Below are positions 63,161 to 64,000 of a DNA stretch of 64,000 nt, piece by piece (position 1 is the stretch's first letter; the number at the start of each line of letters is the position of its first letter). Location: contig NZ_LAYJ01000133.1 in assembly GCF_000981035.1 (NCBI RefSeq), forward strand, positions 151,842 to 215,841, read 5' to 3'. The position numbers and the translations under genes are program-made. The notes under the pieces are model-generated. The model was not told the origin of the DNA. It made no database searches and saw only the letters and a program-made list of their open reading frames with translations. Origin of the DNA: Christensenella hongkongensis. GTDB taxonomy: Bacteria; Bacillota; Clostridia; Christensenellales; Christensenellaceae.

Positions 63161-63766
63161 ATGGGCACTTACGGCTATGCGAGAGTCTCTACAAAGGATC
63201 AGAATGAGGACAGGCAAATGATCTCGCTGCTGGGATTTCCGGTGGCAAAAAAGAATATTTATCTGGATAAGCTGAGCGGAAAGGATTTTAACCGGCCGCA
63301 ATATAAAAGGCTTATCAGGAAGCTGAAAAAAGGTGATTTACTGGTCATACACTCCATTGACCGCCTCGGGCGGAATTATGAGGAGATTATCGATCAATGG
63401 CGGATGATTACCAAGGAAAAAGGCGTGCAGGTCGTCGTACAGGATATGCCGCTGCTCGATACGCGGCAGGGAAGGGATCTTACGGGAACGTTGATTGCGG
63501 ATATTGTATTGCAGCTATTGTCTTATGTGGCGCAAACCGAGCGCGAAAATATCCGCCAAAGGCAGGCGGAGGGAATTGCCGCCGCCCATCGGCGCGGGAT
63601 ACGCTTTGGGCGGCCCCAAAAAGAGATGCCTGCTGATTTTGCGGATATTTACAATATCTGGAAGGAAGGCAAAATCAGCGGAAGAGAGGCGGCGCGCAGG
63701 CTTTATATTACGCATAACACATTTTTCAAATGGGTAAAAATTGTTGAAAATAATAAAAAGAAGTGA
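63161..63766 (+). CDS. Serine recombinase (resolvase/invertase family)
   Basis: 201 residues. The catalytic Ser10 lies in YARVSTKDQ. SIDRLGRNYEEI holds the conserved Asp-Arg-Leu-Gly-Arg, and the E-helix region runs ADIVLQLLSYVAQTERENIRQRQAEGIAAA. The C-terminal HTH is SGREAARRLYITHNTFFKWV. Complete and normal length for small resolvases/invertases such as Hin/Gin or Tn3 resolvase. AGGAGG precedes the ATG. Its last 18 codons are part of the 75-bp inverted repeat, so the gene is the left half of a palindromic pair. Confidence 0.95.
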   Translation: MGTYGYARVSTKDQNEDRQMISLLGFPVAKKNIYLDKLSGKDFNRPQYKRLIRKLKKGDLLVIHSIDRLGRNYEEIIDQWRMITKEKGVQVVVQDMPLLDTRQGRDLTGTLIADIVLQLLSYVAQTERENIRQRQAEGIAAAHRRGIRFGRPQKEMPADFADIYNIWKEGKISGREAARRLYITHNTFFKWVKIVENNKKK

Positions 63767-63770
63767 CAAA

Positions 63771-63784
63771 AAAAGTAGACTTTT
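63771..63784 (+). other. Candidate serine-recombinase crossover core, site 1
   Basis: AAAAGT-AG-ACTTTT: perfect 6-bp half-sites around a 2-bp centre, the geometry used by serine recombinases. It lies 5 nt after the recombinase stop codon. Confidence 0.45.
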
Positions 63785-63810
63785 GCGATCAGTAAATTTT
63801 TTGCGATTTA

Positions 63811-63824
63811 TTAAGTAGACTTTT
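63811..63824 (+). other. Candidate crossover core, site 2
   Basis: TTAAGT-AG-ACTTTT, same orientation as site 1, two mismatches in the left half-site. Confidence 0.35.
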
Positions 63825-63925
63825 ATAGCCATATGAATTATACTGATAAAAAAGATTAAAAGATTAAATATCGGGGCATTTTTGGGGGAAATGCAGCAAA
63901 ATGCCCGGATTTATTAATTGGTCAA

Positions 63926-63939
63926 AAAAGTCTACTTTT
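63926..63939 (-). other. Candidate crossover core, site 3
   Basis: AAAAGT-AG-ACTTTT on the minus strand, opposite to site 1. Recombination between sites 1 and 3 would invert the 141-bp spacer. Confidence 0.45.
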
Positions 63940-63943
63940 TTTG

Positions 63944-64000
63944 TCACTTCTTTTTATTATTTTCAACAATTTTTACCCATTTGAAAAATGTGTTATGCGT
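63944..64000 (-). CDS. C-terminal end of a second, convergent serine recombinase
   Basis: Minus-strand reading from the window edge gives the last 18 residues (THNTFFKWVKIVENNKKK) and TGA, identical in sequence and frame to the end of the gene at 63161-63766. A full second copy may lie beyond the window. If the edge is a contig end this may instead be an assembly fold-back. Confidence 0.7.
   Translation of the reverse strand, partial: THNTFFKWVKIVENNKKK

Larger units (their letters stand above)
63710..64000. repeat. 75-bp perfect inverted repeat flanking a 141-bp spacer
   Basis: 63710-63784 is the exact reverse complement of 63926-64000. The right arm runs off the window, so the repeat is probably longer. 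The arms contain the 3' end of the recombinase gene, its stop and a downstream dyad. The AT-rich 141-nt spacer holds a hairpin GGGCATTTT (63874-63882) / AAAATGCCC (63898-63906) and a third dyad. Confidence 0.95.

Overview
The window looks like chromosomal DNA from an anaerobic low-to-mid-GC Firmicute of class Clostridia. The signs are AGGAGG-type ribosome-binding sites with several TTG/GTG starts, the gene order rpmE - DUF1385 - prmC - prfA, an Rnf ferredoxin:NAD+ oxidoreductase operon (rnfCDGEAB), an ECF-type folate transporter behind a THF riboswitch, and a sortase-type cell-wall protein. A Christensenellaceae-like or related gut clostridium is my guess, held with low confidence. I saw no rRNA, tRNA or CRISPR array.

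Layout. 1-4 kb: the tail of a DUF4097-like protein, then a five-gene + strand operon (acyltransferase-like, zinc-ribbon membrane protein, HD hydrolase, GNAT, SDR). 4-10 kb: minus-strand accessory genes (an AT-rich membrane protein, GNAT, HtrA protease, MFS exporter, metallophosphoesterase). 10-20 kb: housekeeping genes (rpmE, DUF1385, prmC, prfA, aminotransferase, tyrS, IMPACT family, ilvE), interrupted by a repeat-rich gap, a small XRE regulator and an MscS channel. 20-33 kb: the cell envelope, with a membrane-anchored Ig-like protein, an Ntn-hydrolase, an AraC/GyrI regulator convergent with an ABC exporter, two tandem lipoprotein polysaccharide deacetylases, a 1204-aa beta-helix/InlB-repeat surface protein with a TPKTG sorting signal, and an Rrf2 regulator.

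33-53.4 kb is a large carbohydrate-utilisation locus. It holds a sugar ABC importer (ATPase, permease, binding lipoprotein), two Gfo/Idh/MocA oxidoreductases, three TIM-barrel isomerase/epimerase-like proteins, a cupin-like sugar isomerase candidate, a zinc alcohol/polyol dehydrogenase, an Old-Yellow-Enzyme-type flavoprotein with an Fe-S cysteine cluster, two FGGY kinases, a fucose-isomerase-like protein, and LacI and AraC regulators. The gene set implies uptake of an unusual sugar, polyol or glycoside, oxidation and epimerisation, isomerisation to a ketose, phosphorylation, and entry into the pentose-phosphate pathway. The substrate cannot be read from the sequence.

53.5-62.9 kb: speD-speE (spermidine synthesis), folT under a THF riboswitch on the minus strand, a DUF4203-like membrane protein, the complete rnfCDGEAB operon and an overlapping maf gene. 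63-64 kb: a serine recombinase whose 3' end is repeated as a perfect 75-bp inverted repeat at the window edge. A second, convergent recombinase copy therefore begins there. AAAAGT-AG-ACTTTT dyads next to both copies look like crossover cores.

The most unusual signals are the inverted recombinase pair with candidate crossover sites, an 87-bp dispersed repeat present twice (28441-28527 and 62888-62974, opposite orientation), the multi-enzyme sugar locus with its leader terminator and internal mRNA hairpin, and a repeat-rich gap after prfA.
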